A stretch of 64,000 nt of DNA from Phascolarctos cinereus (lineage: Eukaryota > Chordata > Mammalia > Diprotodontia > Phascolarctidae), in NCBI RefSeq assembly GCF_002099425.1, contig NW_018344260.1, positions 2,276,501 to 2,340,500 of the forward strand, written 5' to 3'. The translations under genes and the position numbers were made by a program. Position 1 is the stretch's first letter. The number at the start of each line of letters is the position of its first letter. The notes under the pieces were generated by a model. It was given only the letters and a program-made list of their open reading frames with translations. It ran no database searches and was not told where the DNA came from. Shown here piece after piece: positions 1 through 10,931 of this stretch.

Positions 1-55
1 CTTGGCAGCTTATTGGACATGGGGGTGAGGGAGAGTAAAGACTTGAAAATGACAG

Positions 56-243
56 AGGCAGCTAGTGGTACAGTCACTAGAGTGCTGGGCCTAGAGTCAT
101 CAGGAAGACTGGAGTTCAAATCTGAGCTCGGACTGTGTGACTCAGAGAAAGTCATTTAACCTCTGTTTGCCTCAGTTTCCTCCACTGTAAAAATGGGGAT
201 AATAACAGCACCTACCTCACAGGGTTATTTGAGGAAATAATAT
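56..243 (+). mobile_element. MIR/MAR1-type SINE, 5' part (split by an L1)
   Basis: The sequence has a tRNA-derived head and then the CORE-SINE body: GAGTTCAAAT, the TGTGTGACTCAGAGAAAGTC segment, CCTCAGTTTCCTC and a GGGGATAATAACAGCACC stretch. The expected continuation, TTGGCACGTAGTAAGTACTATATAAATGC, appears only at about 1320-1350, beyond an inserted L1 3' end. The two parts are therefore one copy of a marsupial MIR-like SINE cut by a later insertion. Confidence 0.75.
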
Positions 244-244
244 T

Positions 245-1315
245 TGTAAGAAAAAACACTTAATTTTTACAGACAGTGTCTCTGATAAAGGCCTCATTTC
301 TAAAATATATACAGAACTGAATCAAATTTCATAAGAATACAAGTGATTTCCCAATTGATAAATGGTCAAAGGATATAAACAGGCAGTTTTCAAATGAAGA
401 AATTAAAGTTATCTATAATCATATGAAAAAAATGCTCTAAATCACTACTGATTAGAGAAATGCAAATTAAAACAACTCCTGAGATACCACCTAATGCCTA
501 TCAGGTTGGCTAATATGACAAAAAAAGAAAATGATAAATGTTGGAGAAGATGTGAGAGAATTGGAACACTAACGCATTGTTGGTGGAGTTGTGAACTGAT
601 CCAACTATTCTGGAGAGCAATTTGGAACTATGCCCAAATGGCTATAAAACAATCATACTCTTTGATCCAGTAATACCACTACTAGGTCTGTATCCTAAAG
701 AGATCATAAAAAAGGGGAAATGACCTATATTTTTAGTAGCTCTTTTTGTGGTGGCAAAGAATTGGAAATTGAGGGGATGCCTATCAATTGGGGAATGGCT
801 GAACAAGCTGTGGTATATGAATGTAATGGAATACTATTGTTCTATAAGAAGTGATGAGCAGGTGGATTTCAGAAAAACCTGGAAAGGCTTATATGAACTG
901 ATGCTGAGTGAAGTTAGCAGAACCAGGAGACTATTGTACACAGTTAACAGCAACACTGTGCCCGACCAACTCTGATAGACCTAGCTCTTCTCAGCAATGT
1001 AATGATCTAAGACAATCCCAAAAGACTCAAGATCTGGAATATGCTATCTACTTCCAGAGAAAGAACTATGGAGTCTAAATGCAGATCGAAGCACGCTATT
1101 CTCTCTTTTTTTCTTTTTCATGTTTTTTCCCTTCTGTTCTGATTCTTCTTTTGCAGCATGACTAATGTGGAAATATATTTACTATGATTGTACATATATA
1201 GCTTATATCAGATTGCATGCTGTCTTGGGGAAGGGAGAGGGGAGGGAGGGAGAAAAAAATTTGAAATTCAAAATCTTATAAAAGTGAATGTTGAAAACTA
1301 AAAAAAATTAAAATT
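245..1315 (+). mobile_element. L1 LINE, 5'-truncated 3' end
   Basis: This is a marsupial L1 3' end: the C-terminal part of ORF2, then the 3' UTR and an A-rich tail at about 1300-1315. The piece 748-975 still reads as L1 ORF2 (for example LSIGEWLNKLWYMNVMEYY, with the SEVSRTRRLLYTV region after it). Upstream parts of the reading frame are broken by stops. The 3' UTR contains the usual GATTGTACATATATAGC and G-rich GGGGAAGGGAGAGGGGAGGG segments. It lies inside a SINE (56-243 plus about 1316-1372), so it is younger than that SINE. Confidence 0.85.
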
Positions 1316-1372
1316 ACAAAGTATTTGGCACGTAGTAAGTACTATATAAATGCTTATTCTCTTACTCTTATC
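1316..1372 (+). mobile_element. MIR/MAR1-type SINE, 3' part
   Basis: The tail TTTGGCACGTAGTAAGTAC followed by TATATAAATGC completes the SINE begun at 56. It resumes directly after the A-rich end of the L1 insertion. Confidence 0.65.
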
Positions 1373-1439
1373 TTTCAAACCTAGATAACTGGAAGAATGG
1401 AGGTGCCCTAAATAGAGTAATTACGAAGAGGGGTGATTA

Positions 1440-2070
1440 ATAAGCCTGCCCAAGAAGCTTCCATGATTTCCTATTTCCTCTAGAATAAAACGTCAACTCC
1501 TGTTTGACATTGAAAGCCCTTTACAATCTGGCTCCAGTCATGTCTTTCCAGACTGATTTCATATGAACCCCCCTCACACATGTTAAGTCTAAAATATTCT
1601 ACCTGTTGTTCCCTTTATGGGACATTCTGTCTGCCCCTCTGGGCCTTTCTATAGATTATATTCCATATGCCTATAGAAAAATGATTTCTCCCTTCCCTTT
1701 TTTCTTTTTTGGCTTAGGCAATCAGGGTTAAGTGACTTACCCCAGGGTCACATAAATTAGTAAGTATCAAGTTTCTGAGGTTACATTTGAACTCAGGTCC
1801 TCCTGATTCCAAGGCTCTATCTACTGTGCCACCTAGCTACCTCATCCCTCTGTTCTTTCAAAGCTTGTCTCAAGAGCCACCTCAAATAAGAAGTCTATCT
1901 TAGTGCAACCCACCCTTCAATTAACTTCATGAGTATTTTAAATTTACTTATCTGTACATATTATTTTCCTCCAGTAGAATGTAAGTTCTTTGAGGGCAGA
2001 ACTCCCTTTTTTTTTGTCTGTGTGTCCACAGAGTAGGCCTTAATAAACGCTGCTTGAATTAAACTGCTCC
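1440..2070 (+). mobile_element. L2 LINE 3' end, interrupted by a SINE
   Basis: The stretch reads like the 3' end of an L2 element. It holds the 'AAAGCCCTTTACAATCTGGC' region of the ORF2 end, the GTAAGTTCTTTGAGGGCAG segment and a TTAATAAACGCTGCTTGAAT-type terminus. A minus-strand SINE (1686-1853) sits inside it. The sequence between this element and the gene at 2677 shows only low-complexity TTTCTGAAAT repetition at about 2120-2185 and otherwise no recognisable feature. Confidence 0.7.
1686..1853 (-). mobile_element. Marsupial tRNA-type SINE
   Basis: Reverse-oriented short SINE: an A-rich tail (T run at about 1697-1710), then AAGTGACTTACCCCAGGGTC, TTTGAACTCAGGTCCTCCTG and the head complement TGCCACCTAGCTACCTC. 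It is inserted in an L2 copy. Confidence 0.8.
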
Positions 2071-2676
2071 AGCCTCTCCGAATATCAGTCTTCTCTTCCA
2101 ACTGAACTATCTCATCTATTTCCTGAAATTTCTTTTATTTGAAATTTCTGAATTTTCTGAAATCTGAAATTTCTTACCCATTTCTTTTCTCTGGGTGCTG
2201 GATGACAGTACTCAGGTGACAAATATCCTTTCTATTTCTCCATCTGTTGATCTTCACCAAAATGCCTTCTGCTATGTTTCCTAACTCTGATTCCTAGGTT
2301 TTCTCACACAAGGATGTCAGTTACCAGCCTTTGAAGATCCCCGGCCTGTGCCTCTCAGAGAAGGAAGTTCCCAAAGAAAAGGCTCATCAAAAGGAAACCA
2401 AAATTTGGGCAATTTTCTGAATTGGGCAGACCAAAATATGGACAATTTATTCTGGGAATGAAGGAAGTAGAAGGCAGAATACTGGCTTATTGCCCTATCC
2501 TGGCCCATCTGAACTTGTGAATTAACTCAGGGTTGTCAGGGAGAGTGCCCTCCCAACATATCTCCTGCTGTTCAATGTCCCCTAGAATTCTACCCCACCC
2601 AGCACACAACTTAGATGGTCTCTAAAGCTTTTTTTTTTTCAGCTGTAACTTTTATATTATTTTTCTGGTTTCATAG

Positions 2677-2737
2677 CTTGGAGGTCTTACCAGGAAGAAA
2701 CTGAGAGCCAGCTGGAGCTGCCATCTATCCTGAAAGG
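2677..2737 (+). CDS. SPATA31G1: Predicted small coding exon of the SPATA31-family gene
   Basis: A 61-nt exon is predicted here. It is preceded by a pyrimidine-rich acceptor ending TTTCATAG and followed by a GTAACC donor. Its open frame reads WRSYQEETESQLELPSILK plus two bases of a Gly codon. Those two bases (GG) join the C at 2945 to give GGC, so the phase fits the large exon exactly. The intron would be 207 bp (2738-2944). In the family a small exon follows a first exon that encodes a membrane segment, and the charged W/E/Q-rich peptide suits such a linker. No first exon with a hydrophobic helix was found in 1-2676, so it may lie left of the window. The exon is inferred, not proven by a transcript. 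Confidence 0.55.
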
Positions 2738-2944
2738 GTAACCTATTCCCTTTTCCCATCTGCATCAGTAGTAGGTTTCTGTGTCTATCATGGGGTTAAT
2801 GAGGGGGATGTGTGGGGAGGGGGGTTATGGCATGGGGAGTGGAGGGGGGAACAAGAGAGATAAGGATACCTCAAATGCCCCTTCCCTAGTTCCTGCCTCC
2901 TTAACTTTCTCCAGCCCTCAGCTAGTCATTCCTGTTTCCTGCAG

Positions 2945-5900
2945 CCACAAGGTCTCTAGGAAGGGCAGCGTCCGGCGGATGCTATGCACAGACTCCGGCT
3001 GTGAAGTGTGCAATTCTGTGGCTTTGGAGGCTGATCTGCTGTTCAAATCCATTCTGCCTGAACTGGCCTCCTGGGACCTGCCATCAGATCTGCCTCTAAC
3101 TTTGCCTTCCAACCTTTCCCTGGTCCCCAGCTCCTCACAGAACATAGTTCCAGCACACACCTCCCCAGTGAATCCCTCTTCCTCGTTGGCTGTCAACATC
3201 TTACCTGGTCATACTCTTTCTCTTTCTCCTATCACACCAATGGACCTCAGTTTCTCCCTGCCCCATTCCCCACCTTCAGCTACTATCCCTTTTCAGGACA
3301 AATCCCCCATCGGGATCCAGTCCAGTACCACTTCCAGGACCCATATATCCGTACTAGCTCATACCTCAACTGTTGTCCGCACTTCCTTGACGATGGACAC
3401 TTCCACAGAAAACACCCCTCCTGTGGTCTTGGCCCCTCCCTCAGCTACTGAGCTTTCAGGGGCCCTCACTTCCTCCCTGCAGCCAAAAATCCCTCTGGCC
3501 TCATCCGTGATCCAAACTCCCTCAGTGGCCCAAATTGCCTCAGTGAAACCCAATATCCCAAAGGCCTCTAGTCCTTCACCCAACTCAGCTATTCTCCAGG
3601 AATCAGCAAGCCAGTGTATTACCCATACCTCCCTACTGGATCTCCAATCAGAAACCATCAGCTCATCTTTAGCTTCCACCCCTTTTGGTTCTCCCACTGT
3701 ATCTTTTAATCCCCCCCCTCCTGTGGCTCCTACCCTTTCTCTTGCACCGTCCCCTCCCGTGGCTCGCCCCCTTCCAGCGGTGGCTCGCTCCCCTCCAGCG
3801 GTGGCTCGCTCCCCTCCAGTGGTGGCTCGCTCCCCTCCCGCGGTGGCTCACCCGGTTCCCGTGGCTGCTGCTCCTCCTCCCCTGGCTCCCGCCGCTCCTG
3901 TGGCTCCTGCCCCTTCTATTATTCCCACCCCTCCTCTTAATCCCACCCTATCTTTTGCTCCCACCCTTCCTGTGGCTCCTGTCCCTCCAGTGGCTCCCGG
4001 CCCTTTCGTAACCCCCGCCCCTTATTTTGCTCCCATGCCTTCCGTGGCCCCCGCGCCTTCTTTTGCTCCCGCCCCCTTTTTTGCCCCCGCCTCCTTTTTT
4101 GCTCCCAGGCCTACTTTTGCTCCCTCCGCTTTTGATTCTGCCCCTTCTGTTGCTCCCACTCTTTCTGTTGCTTCCATCCCCCCAGTGGCCCAAATTTCAT
4201 CCTTAGACCAATCATTTTTAATAGACCCTGCTTACCTACGGGCACATTCCCAGCTCTGCCATTCTCCTTATGTGGCCCATACCACCTCACTGGACCCCAA
4301 CAACTCAAGAAATTACACCACTTCTGTGCCTTCGAATCCTGCCTTAGCCCCTACCCATTCATCAGACTTTACCTCCTCAAAAGTCCCCATTTTCTCAAGG
4401 GGCCCTGATTCCTCCTTATCTCTTTCCTCTTCAAGATCCTGCTTAAAAGTTCCCACCCCATCAACAAAACCTACCAGGACCTCAAGATTCTGTACCTCAT
4501 CACCAGCACCCAAGGCCTCTCTAGCCTGCACTTCCTCTATGACCAGAACATCTGGAGACACTTTAACCTCTTCTTCTGTCCATCTCCCCTCCACCTACAG
4601 TGAATCTAATAGCCACACCCCTTCCCAGGCTTCTACCTTCTCCACAATCTGTACTCCCTCTGTGGTTCATACTTCTCCTATAGTCTGCACCACCTCTACA
4701 ACTCCCACCACTTCTGCGGCCCCCATCTTGTCACAGGCTTCCCCCCCTTTAGAAGATGAAACTTGCTCACAGGTTCTTCGATCATCATTGTTCTTCGTTC
4801 CCTCTAGCGCCCAAACTCATTCCACAGCTCAAACCACTTCAGTAGCCACTACCACCTTCCATGAAACGATTTGTTCACAGGTCCTTAGATTTTCACTACC
4901 TGGTATTACTCCTGTAGTCCACAATCCTCCCAGGGCCGATACCTGCTCTGTACCTCACACGCCACCACTGAACGTCACCTCCTCATCAGCTCACACTGCC
5001 ACACCAAGTAGAAAACCTTCGATGGACCATGTGCCCATGAAGAAGCCTACGATCTTTCTGAATCCCACCCCTTTCGTAGACTTGCAGCCTCCTCAACAAT
5101 CTTCCCCGACTCCAAGGTGCCCAAAACTTCCTTTAGCACCAGCCACAAGTGAAGAGCCAGATCTGCTGAGCACCCTTCCAAAAGTCTCATCCATAGATGA
5201 CACTCCTCTGATGACTTCAGCCCCATTGACCTCTGATACTGATGAATCATGTGCAACCTTTTCAGGCTCCCCTGAAGGGCAGAATTCCCAAGAGTACTTA
5301 ATGCTCCCTAATCTGTTCCCAATTGGGGGTTCCCGATTGGAGCCCCTTTCTCTTGGCCTACAAAAGGTAAAAAAGAAGGGGACTCTGCCCATTCCTATGC
5401 CAGAGGAAAAGCCATGTGACAGTGAGACCTCAGAGTGGCAGGAGAAGAACTTGGTTCCTTTACGACTGCAACTTTCTGAGAAGGCTATGAATGCTGGAGC
5501 CCAGCAGCACCCAGAGGCTGAGGAAGTCTCACTCCTCAGCCCAGGTGCCCAGGAGTTCCTGGAGATGCACCTCACAGAAAAGGTAGCACTCCATATTTGG
5601 AAGGAAAAGGAATTACTGAGCCAGCGTAGGTCAGATCTCCCACCATGTTTTCGTCACATAACTCCACCAGTGAAGAAATTGTCTCTAGTTCTGAAAAACA
5701 CAGAATCATCTGTTAAGTATCTGTCAACCCCAGATTCACAGTCTTGGAGCCGCCATGGGGCAGACCAGCCCTTCTTGGATTCTGAAGGGTCCTTTGTCAA
5801 TAATATGAAACCAGAGCAGATGTCCAACTCTCGGCGGCTCCACAAACCTATATCCTTGATCCTCACCCCCAACACCCTCCATTTCCTGAACAAAGTCTGC

Positions 5901-8900
5901 TCCGGGCCTGGGTGGGGTCCTGAGAGCACAGTGAGCCGTAATCGACAATGCATTCAGCTTTTCTGGGGTCTCCCCTCTCTACACAGTGAATCTTTGGTGA
6001 CAACCTACATGGGGTCTAGCTCCCCATCTTGGCTGGGAGCCACAATCAAATTGCCGCTAGGGGACAATCCTTTAGTTTTCTTTAATGACCTTTCCTACCT
6101 CCACCTGCCCAACTCAGCAAATCAACCCTCTCTGCCTTCTCCAATCCAGCACTTAAAACTACTTCCAACCTCATCCCCAACCTCATCCCACCCATCTTCA
6201 CCACCACCTCCACCTGTACCCTCACCCCTAACTCCACCAGTGACTTTACCCCCACCCCCACCCCCATCCCCTTCTCCATTCCTACCCCAGATCAGGACCT
6301 TCACAACTGACCCTGAAGAGACCACAATAAGGATCCCAGCTATCTACCTCCCCAAGTTCCAGGCCTTGGAATGGCACCTGCTGCAGAAGCAGCTCCAGTC
6401 CTTATGGGGGGTGCCCCATATTGTTCAGAGATCTCATGAAGCCTTCAAGCCTTTGCCTCTCCAGCTGCCCCAGGCCCATAAGTCCCCTTGCCCCCAGGTG
6501 CAGATTTCCAACTGGCCCCAGGATTTGTCTTTCCTAACCGAAGATGTCAAGAAACTATTGGAGACCCATCTCCGAAGAAGGCTCATCCAACACCACTGGG
6601 GCCTGTCCCAGAGGGTCAAAGACTCCATCAAACACCTTGTGCCTCAGACCATACCTCAGCAAGACTCGGCAAGGCCCGGAAAGCCTAAGCTTTCTACATT
6701 CCAGGACCTTAAGCACTTTGGCAAAAAGGATACAGCAAGTGACTCAACAGCTGCTCTAGGTGTGGCATCAGCAATAATTCCAAAGAGAGGTCCAGCTAGT
6801 CACACAGATGAGATAGAGAGTGACCTTGAGAAAAGCTCATCCTCAAGTCAACAGGAGGCATTGCAGAAACATTTTCTTCAGAAGAGCGTAGCAATACAGC
6901 GGAAAGTGGTTCCTGAGATGGTGAGCCATTCCTGGGCTGATGCAAGGCTTAGATCTGTATCATTACAGCCTACTCAGCCATTACAGAAACAACCAAAAAG
7001 GAAAGAGATTGCTCTTACCACTCCATCTATGGAAAACACAGCAACTCAAACCCCACCTCAGCCCCAGCCACAATCCCAGCTCTGGGCTCCTTCACCCACT
7101 GAAGAAGTGATTTACCAAGCTGAGCCGTGCAAGGACATTCCATTCCTTGATCCAGAGACTAAGAAAATCCTTGAATCCCACATTCGCCATATGCACATTC
7201 GGCTGAGGTGGGGTCTGCCCAGAAAGGTCCTTGAATCCATCTACCTGTTTAAACTAAAAAATCCCTTAATTCAAATTTCTTCCCCTATTATAGGTAAGGG
7301 CCGGGGGCCTGATATTATGGTAGGAGAAAGAAACTTCCAGGAAATCTGGGTAGGTGGTGTTGCCAGAGAGGCCTCAGCTGTTGTTTTAGATATCTTAGAG
7401 GCAGAGAAGGGTTCCTGGAATATTGGGAAGGAATTGTGGGAAGCACCTCAGGCTGGGGGGGACTGGGAAGAGAATGCATTTTCCCCTAGACCTGGCTTGA
7501 TGGATAGGGGACCCAGACAGCACATAACTGAGACGGGATCTAGGAAGGAAATTTTAGAGCTGACTATGAAGCATCCATCTTTACTTCCAAGACAGAGGGA
7601 CCGAAACTCCATTTTCAGGAAGCAATTTCAAGGACAGGGAATACAGGAGCAAAGAGTATTTCCTCTCATCAAGGACAGTGTATTAAACAAGTCAATTAGC
7701 TTCTCCAAGCTAAATTTTCACCTGAAGAAAAGGATGGTGGAGAAGGTTTTGGGAATTCCCTTAAGGGTAAGGGAGTCTAGAGAAATGGCCACAAGATCAT
7801 CATTCCTTTTCTACCCTCAACTGGATGACTCTGTGGTAGCTGAAGAGACTGAAAGTTTTCAAGGGCTTTTACATGAGAGAGAGAGTGAAGAAAAGGTCCA
7901 GATGGCTGAGGGACAAACCCTCTCTCTAAGAACCCTGAATACCCAGGATTTAAGCCACCTTATCTTTAAACAATTTACTGATGAGGAAGAGTTCAACCTG
8001 AGAGTACTAGAACAGAGCTACTCTGAGAGCCACACTCCACACACACTGGTCCAGCACCATGCTCTTGGTTTTCAGACCACTGAGGTCTCCCAGTCATACT
8101 CTCTGGAACAACTGAATGAGGATATGACAGGTGCTCAGGGGCCTGGTACTCGTGTGAAGTTGGAAGGAAAAAGCCCCAGCTTGAGGGCATACCAGAAACT
8201 TCCATCTCAGGTCACAGACAAAAAACAGGCCAAAAAACGGATACACTCTCAGAGAAAAGGGAGCCTCAGTAAGCCCCCAATAGACCAAGGAATGAGGGAT
8301 AAAAGACAGGAAAAGGATCCCAATTTATTGAAGGGCCACACCTCTAATAGTAGGTGGCCATCTCAGGGTCCTATGAACAGAGTTTTAGGGTTCTCAAAGC
8401 AGGAAGGAGTACTCCAGCGCAAAATCCCTTTAGCAGAGAAGATGAAGGGCTTCCTCAAGTGGCTTTGTCCTAAGAAGAAAATCAGAGGGACAGAAAAGCC
8501 CCTCCCTAGGGCAGAGGTAGCCATAGCTGGAGAGATCACTGAGCAAAGTCCATTTACAGTCAAACCTCCCTCCAAAGGGAGTAGGGTTCCTTTCAGCCAC
8601 AGGGCTCCTTCAGCTCCAGAGGATATGACAGTAGTTGGCCTGATCTTACAGAAGAAAATGGGGATGATGGATGAGCTCTATGCTTGGGAAGAGAACCAGC
8701 AACAGGAGAAGAAGCTCCAAATTGTGGAGACCCAGGCAGAGCCCACTGGTAGTAAATTCCAGAAGCTCAGGGCTCTCTCCTCTTCTAGGGCTCAGGAGGG
8801 TAACAGCAAGTCAAGAGGCCACGGAAAAAGTTCGGAAGGCCATTGGGAGAGGCAGGCCCAGGACAGGGAGAGAAGGGTTAAACAAGTTAAGAAAACTGTG

Positions 8901-9149
8901 AGATTCGGGGATCAGCATCTGGCCCCAGAGAAGCTAACTTCCATTGCTAGTGAGGTGTCCATCTCTTCAGGTCAATTCCATTATCGCCATAGAGGATCAA
9001 GTTTCTCCAGGACTCTAGGCCACTCTCAGCACTATCCCAAGCCACCTCTTGGGGGGATCCTACTCCTTTCACAGGGGATCCCCAGACCCTTCTCCTCAGT
9101 ATGGAGCATGTTGGCTCCCACCAAGAGATTCCAGTCTCCCAGCCGATAA
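2945..9149 (+). CDS. SPATA31G1: SPATA31-family protein, probable SPATA31G1 (C9orf131), large terminal exon
   Basis: The frame is open without interruption to the stop at 9147-9149 (about 2068 residues from the acceptor at 2944/2945). An open frame also runs upstream to 2775, but that part (GTG at 2781, first ATG at 2790) looks intronic. SPATA31 hallmarks occur in order: GSVRRMLCTDSGCEVCN just after the acceptor (about 2962-3013); a Ser/Thr/Pro-rich region; a proline/alanine tandem array (about 3711-4200); QLFWGLPSLHSESL at about 5955; copies of a helical motif with H-x-x-x-x-I-x-x-x-WGL-x-x-x-V (about 6331-6450, 6526-6650 and 7132-7260); a basic MKGFLKWLCPKKK segment (about 8440); VVGLILQKKMGMMDELYAWEE (about 8630), here cut to VVGLILQKKMGM; and a basic C-terminus with KKTVRFGD. 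In the family these are testis-expressed proteins of spermatogenesis. The subfamily call rests on the DNAJB5 neighbourhood and on VFFNDLSYLHLPN after the QLFWGL box. Another SPATA31 paralogue remains possible. I recall human C9orf131 at about 1079 residues, so this copy is about twice as long, partly through its repeats. Confidence 0.85.
3711..4200 (+). repeat. In-frame Pro/Ala tandem repeat array inside the SPATA31 exon
   Basis: A run of 21-bp units coding for AVARSPP-like heptapeptides (about 3755-3860) passes into looser 12-18-bp units coding for (V/F)APxP or FFAPA. The array keeps the frame open throughout. The reverse strand is also open here, which is a by-product of the C-rich composition. 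The region lies in a part of the protein expected to be disordered. Confidence 0.8.
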
Positions 9150-9590
9150 CTTGTTCTCATGACACATGACACTATTAGACCTTCCAAAGAGAATGGCTAC
9201 CATTTGTGTTAAGGGCATCATCCTTCCCAAATACATTCTATTCTTTTAACAAGAGTAGTTGTTTTCTGTCCCCTACCAGTGTTTGCTGCATTGCTTTGGG
9301 TGGTCAGGGTGAGGGGAGAATTCGTTGAATTGCCCAAGATATACATGCTCAAATTTGCCTTTTGGTCAGGAAGAAACCTTGAGGTCAGTTTCTGGGTCTT
9401 CAGGATAATAATCTGGCCACTAGGGGGCAGCTCACACCCGAAGCTGGTGATTAAGAGCTTCCTTGATTAAGAACCTCCCGGCTAGTTTCTAAAAGCCTGG
9501 AGGAAAAGGGGAGTGGGGTGGTGGTTGAGAGGCTATTATAATCCCTCCCTCTCTTCCCTCCCCCCATTTCCCTGTAGTGCAGTGGTTCAC
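9150..9590. other. Gap between convergent 3' ends of the SPATA31-family gene and DNAJB5
   Basis: About 440 bp separate the SPATA31 stop codon from the DNAJB5 poly(A) region. There is no AATAAA on the plus strand between 9150 and 9600, so the SPATA31 3' end must use a variant signal or run into the DNAJB5 3' UTR. A CTCF-type motif lies at 9417-9431. No repeat is recognised. Confidence 0.6.
9417..9431 (+). promoter_or_regulatory. CTCF consensus motif
   Basis: CCACTAGGGGGCAGC agrees with the CTCF core (CCASYAGRKGGCRS) at every position. It lies in unique sequence between two convergent genes, a usual setting for an insulator or loop anchor. Motif only; occupancy is not known. Confidence 0.7.
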
Positions 9591-10931
9591 AGATGCTCTA
9601 TTTTTAAAATACTTTATTTTTTCATAATACTGTCATTACAAAAAAATACAAAAAAACTACTATAAAAACATTCAGGGGCTCATCAAAATGAGAAAAGCCA
9701 AGAAAGCCCCCACCCCAGTTCCTTAGGGTGTAGCCACAGACCAGGCCAGAGTCAACAACCCCTTCTCCAGGGTTCCCTGCTGTCCAGGATAATATACAAT
9801 TGTACAGTGTGGAACAGCAAGGTAGGATATTCTGGATTCCCCAGACTCCAGGGACAGGACAAGTACAGCTCCATAGGCCAAGGAAAGGACCACAGAAGCT
9901 TGGAGACGGAGCAGACTAGGACTGGAAGGGCCTGACAGGGGCTCTGGCAGGGCTGAAGCCCTGGGGCAGGGAGGCCAGGGCATCGCTGCTGTGACCCTGA
10001 ATTCCCAGAAGGTGGAGAAAGCTCAAAATCCCCTTTTGGATCAAGGCTAGCAGCATCAAGGAGCTGCCCAGTACAAAAATGTAAAAATCCCTCCCTCCCC
10101 AGCCCCTTAGTTAAGCCTAAAAGAAAACACATGTGGTACGTATGTGCTTTCCCCTTCTGCCCACCCCAACTTCCCCCAGCCTGCAGACCCAGTTTGGCAT
10201 GGGGAAGGTGTGGCTGTCAAAGGAGGGAAAGTGTTTGAGGCATGTGTGGTGAAGCAGAGCTGCCTCCCAGTCCCACTTTTCCACAGGCAGCTCAGCAAAC
10301 GCCACCCCTGGTAAATACAAAGTGTCTCGTGCTCAGTGGCCCTCCCCACCCCCCTCCCCAATCCCAGAGTATGTGTGCACAAATATGTGGGAAGGTATGT
10401 ATGTGTACATAACCGAGTACACGTGAATAGTAATCCTTCTCCCCCCTCCCCCCCCCCGTGTGGTGATGGTCCGGGGTAAGAGTGTCCTGTTTGTGCTCCC
10501 TTCCCCCTCCAACATTTGGCAGGAGAGGGAGCGAGAAAGGAGGGCAGGAAGGACCTCAGCAGCGGGTAGGGGAACGACATGCTATTTACAAGCCTGGATA
10601 GGAAACCTCTACAAATCGTCAAGTAACAGTCAAGTCACTCTCCAGCCATCGGGAGCAGTAAAACTGGATTCAAAGCTTGGGACAAAAACAGCGACCCCTG
10701 GTCCTGCGGGAATCCCTCCCTCCCTCCCCCCACCCATACTTCCCACCCTAGACAGCACTGCCAGGTAGGGGCGGTAACAACTTTCTGAAAACAAAAGTGG
10801 CTTTTTTTGCATTTTAGAAAAAGGTTGCCCGGTGGGCTGTAGGGCCGGCTGGATTGCCTTTCTGGCTGCTGGAGCCTGGGGCCGGAGGGCGGTATTGCTG
10901 TGGAGGCCGGGAGCCGGCCCTGAGTCTGAGC
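9590..10931 (-). other. DNAJB5: DNAJB5 3' UTR
   Basis: From the DNAJB5 stop codon (10932-10934) transcription runs leftwards for about 1.34 kb to an AATAAA signal (reverse complement at 9613-9618). Cleavage is expected around 9590-9600. The stretch holds no repeat and no credible coding frame. It carries a C/T-rich and G-rich middle (about 10330-10470) with a CA/TG-containing part. Confidence 0.7.
9613..9618 (-). terminator. DNAJB5: Poly(A) signal of DNAJB5
   Basis: AATAAA on the minus strand, about 1.3 kb after the DNAJB5 stop. It is the first canonical hexamer placed where unique sequence ends. Confidence 0.65.

Noticed and set aside
748-975. 75-codon frame as a host gene
   Set aside because: It is the C-terminal part of L1 ORF2.
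2781-2944. N-terminal extension of the SPATA31 frame (GTG at 2781, ATG at 2790)
   Set aside because: Gly/Met-rich and unlike the family, followed by a strong pyrimidine tract and CAG acceptor; taken as intron.
3359-4594. Reverse-strand frames inside the SPATA31 exon
   Set aside because: Shadows of a C-rich coding exon; Gly/Lys/Arg-rich text without domains.
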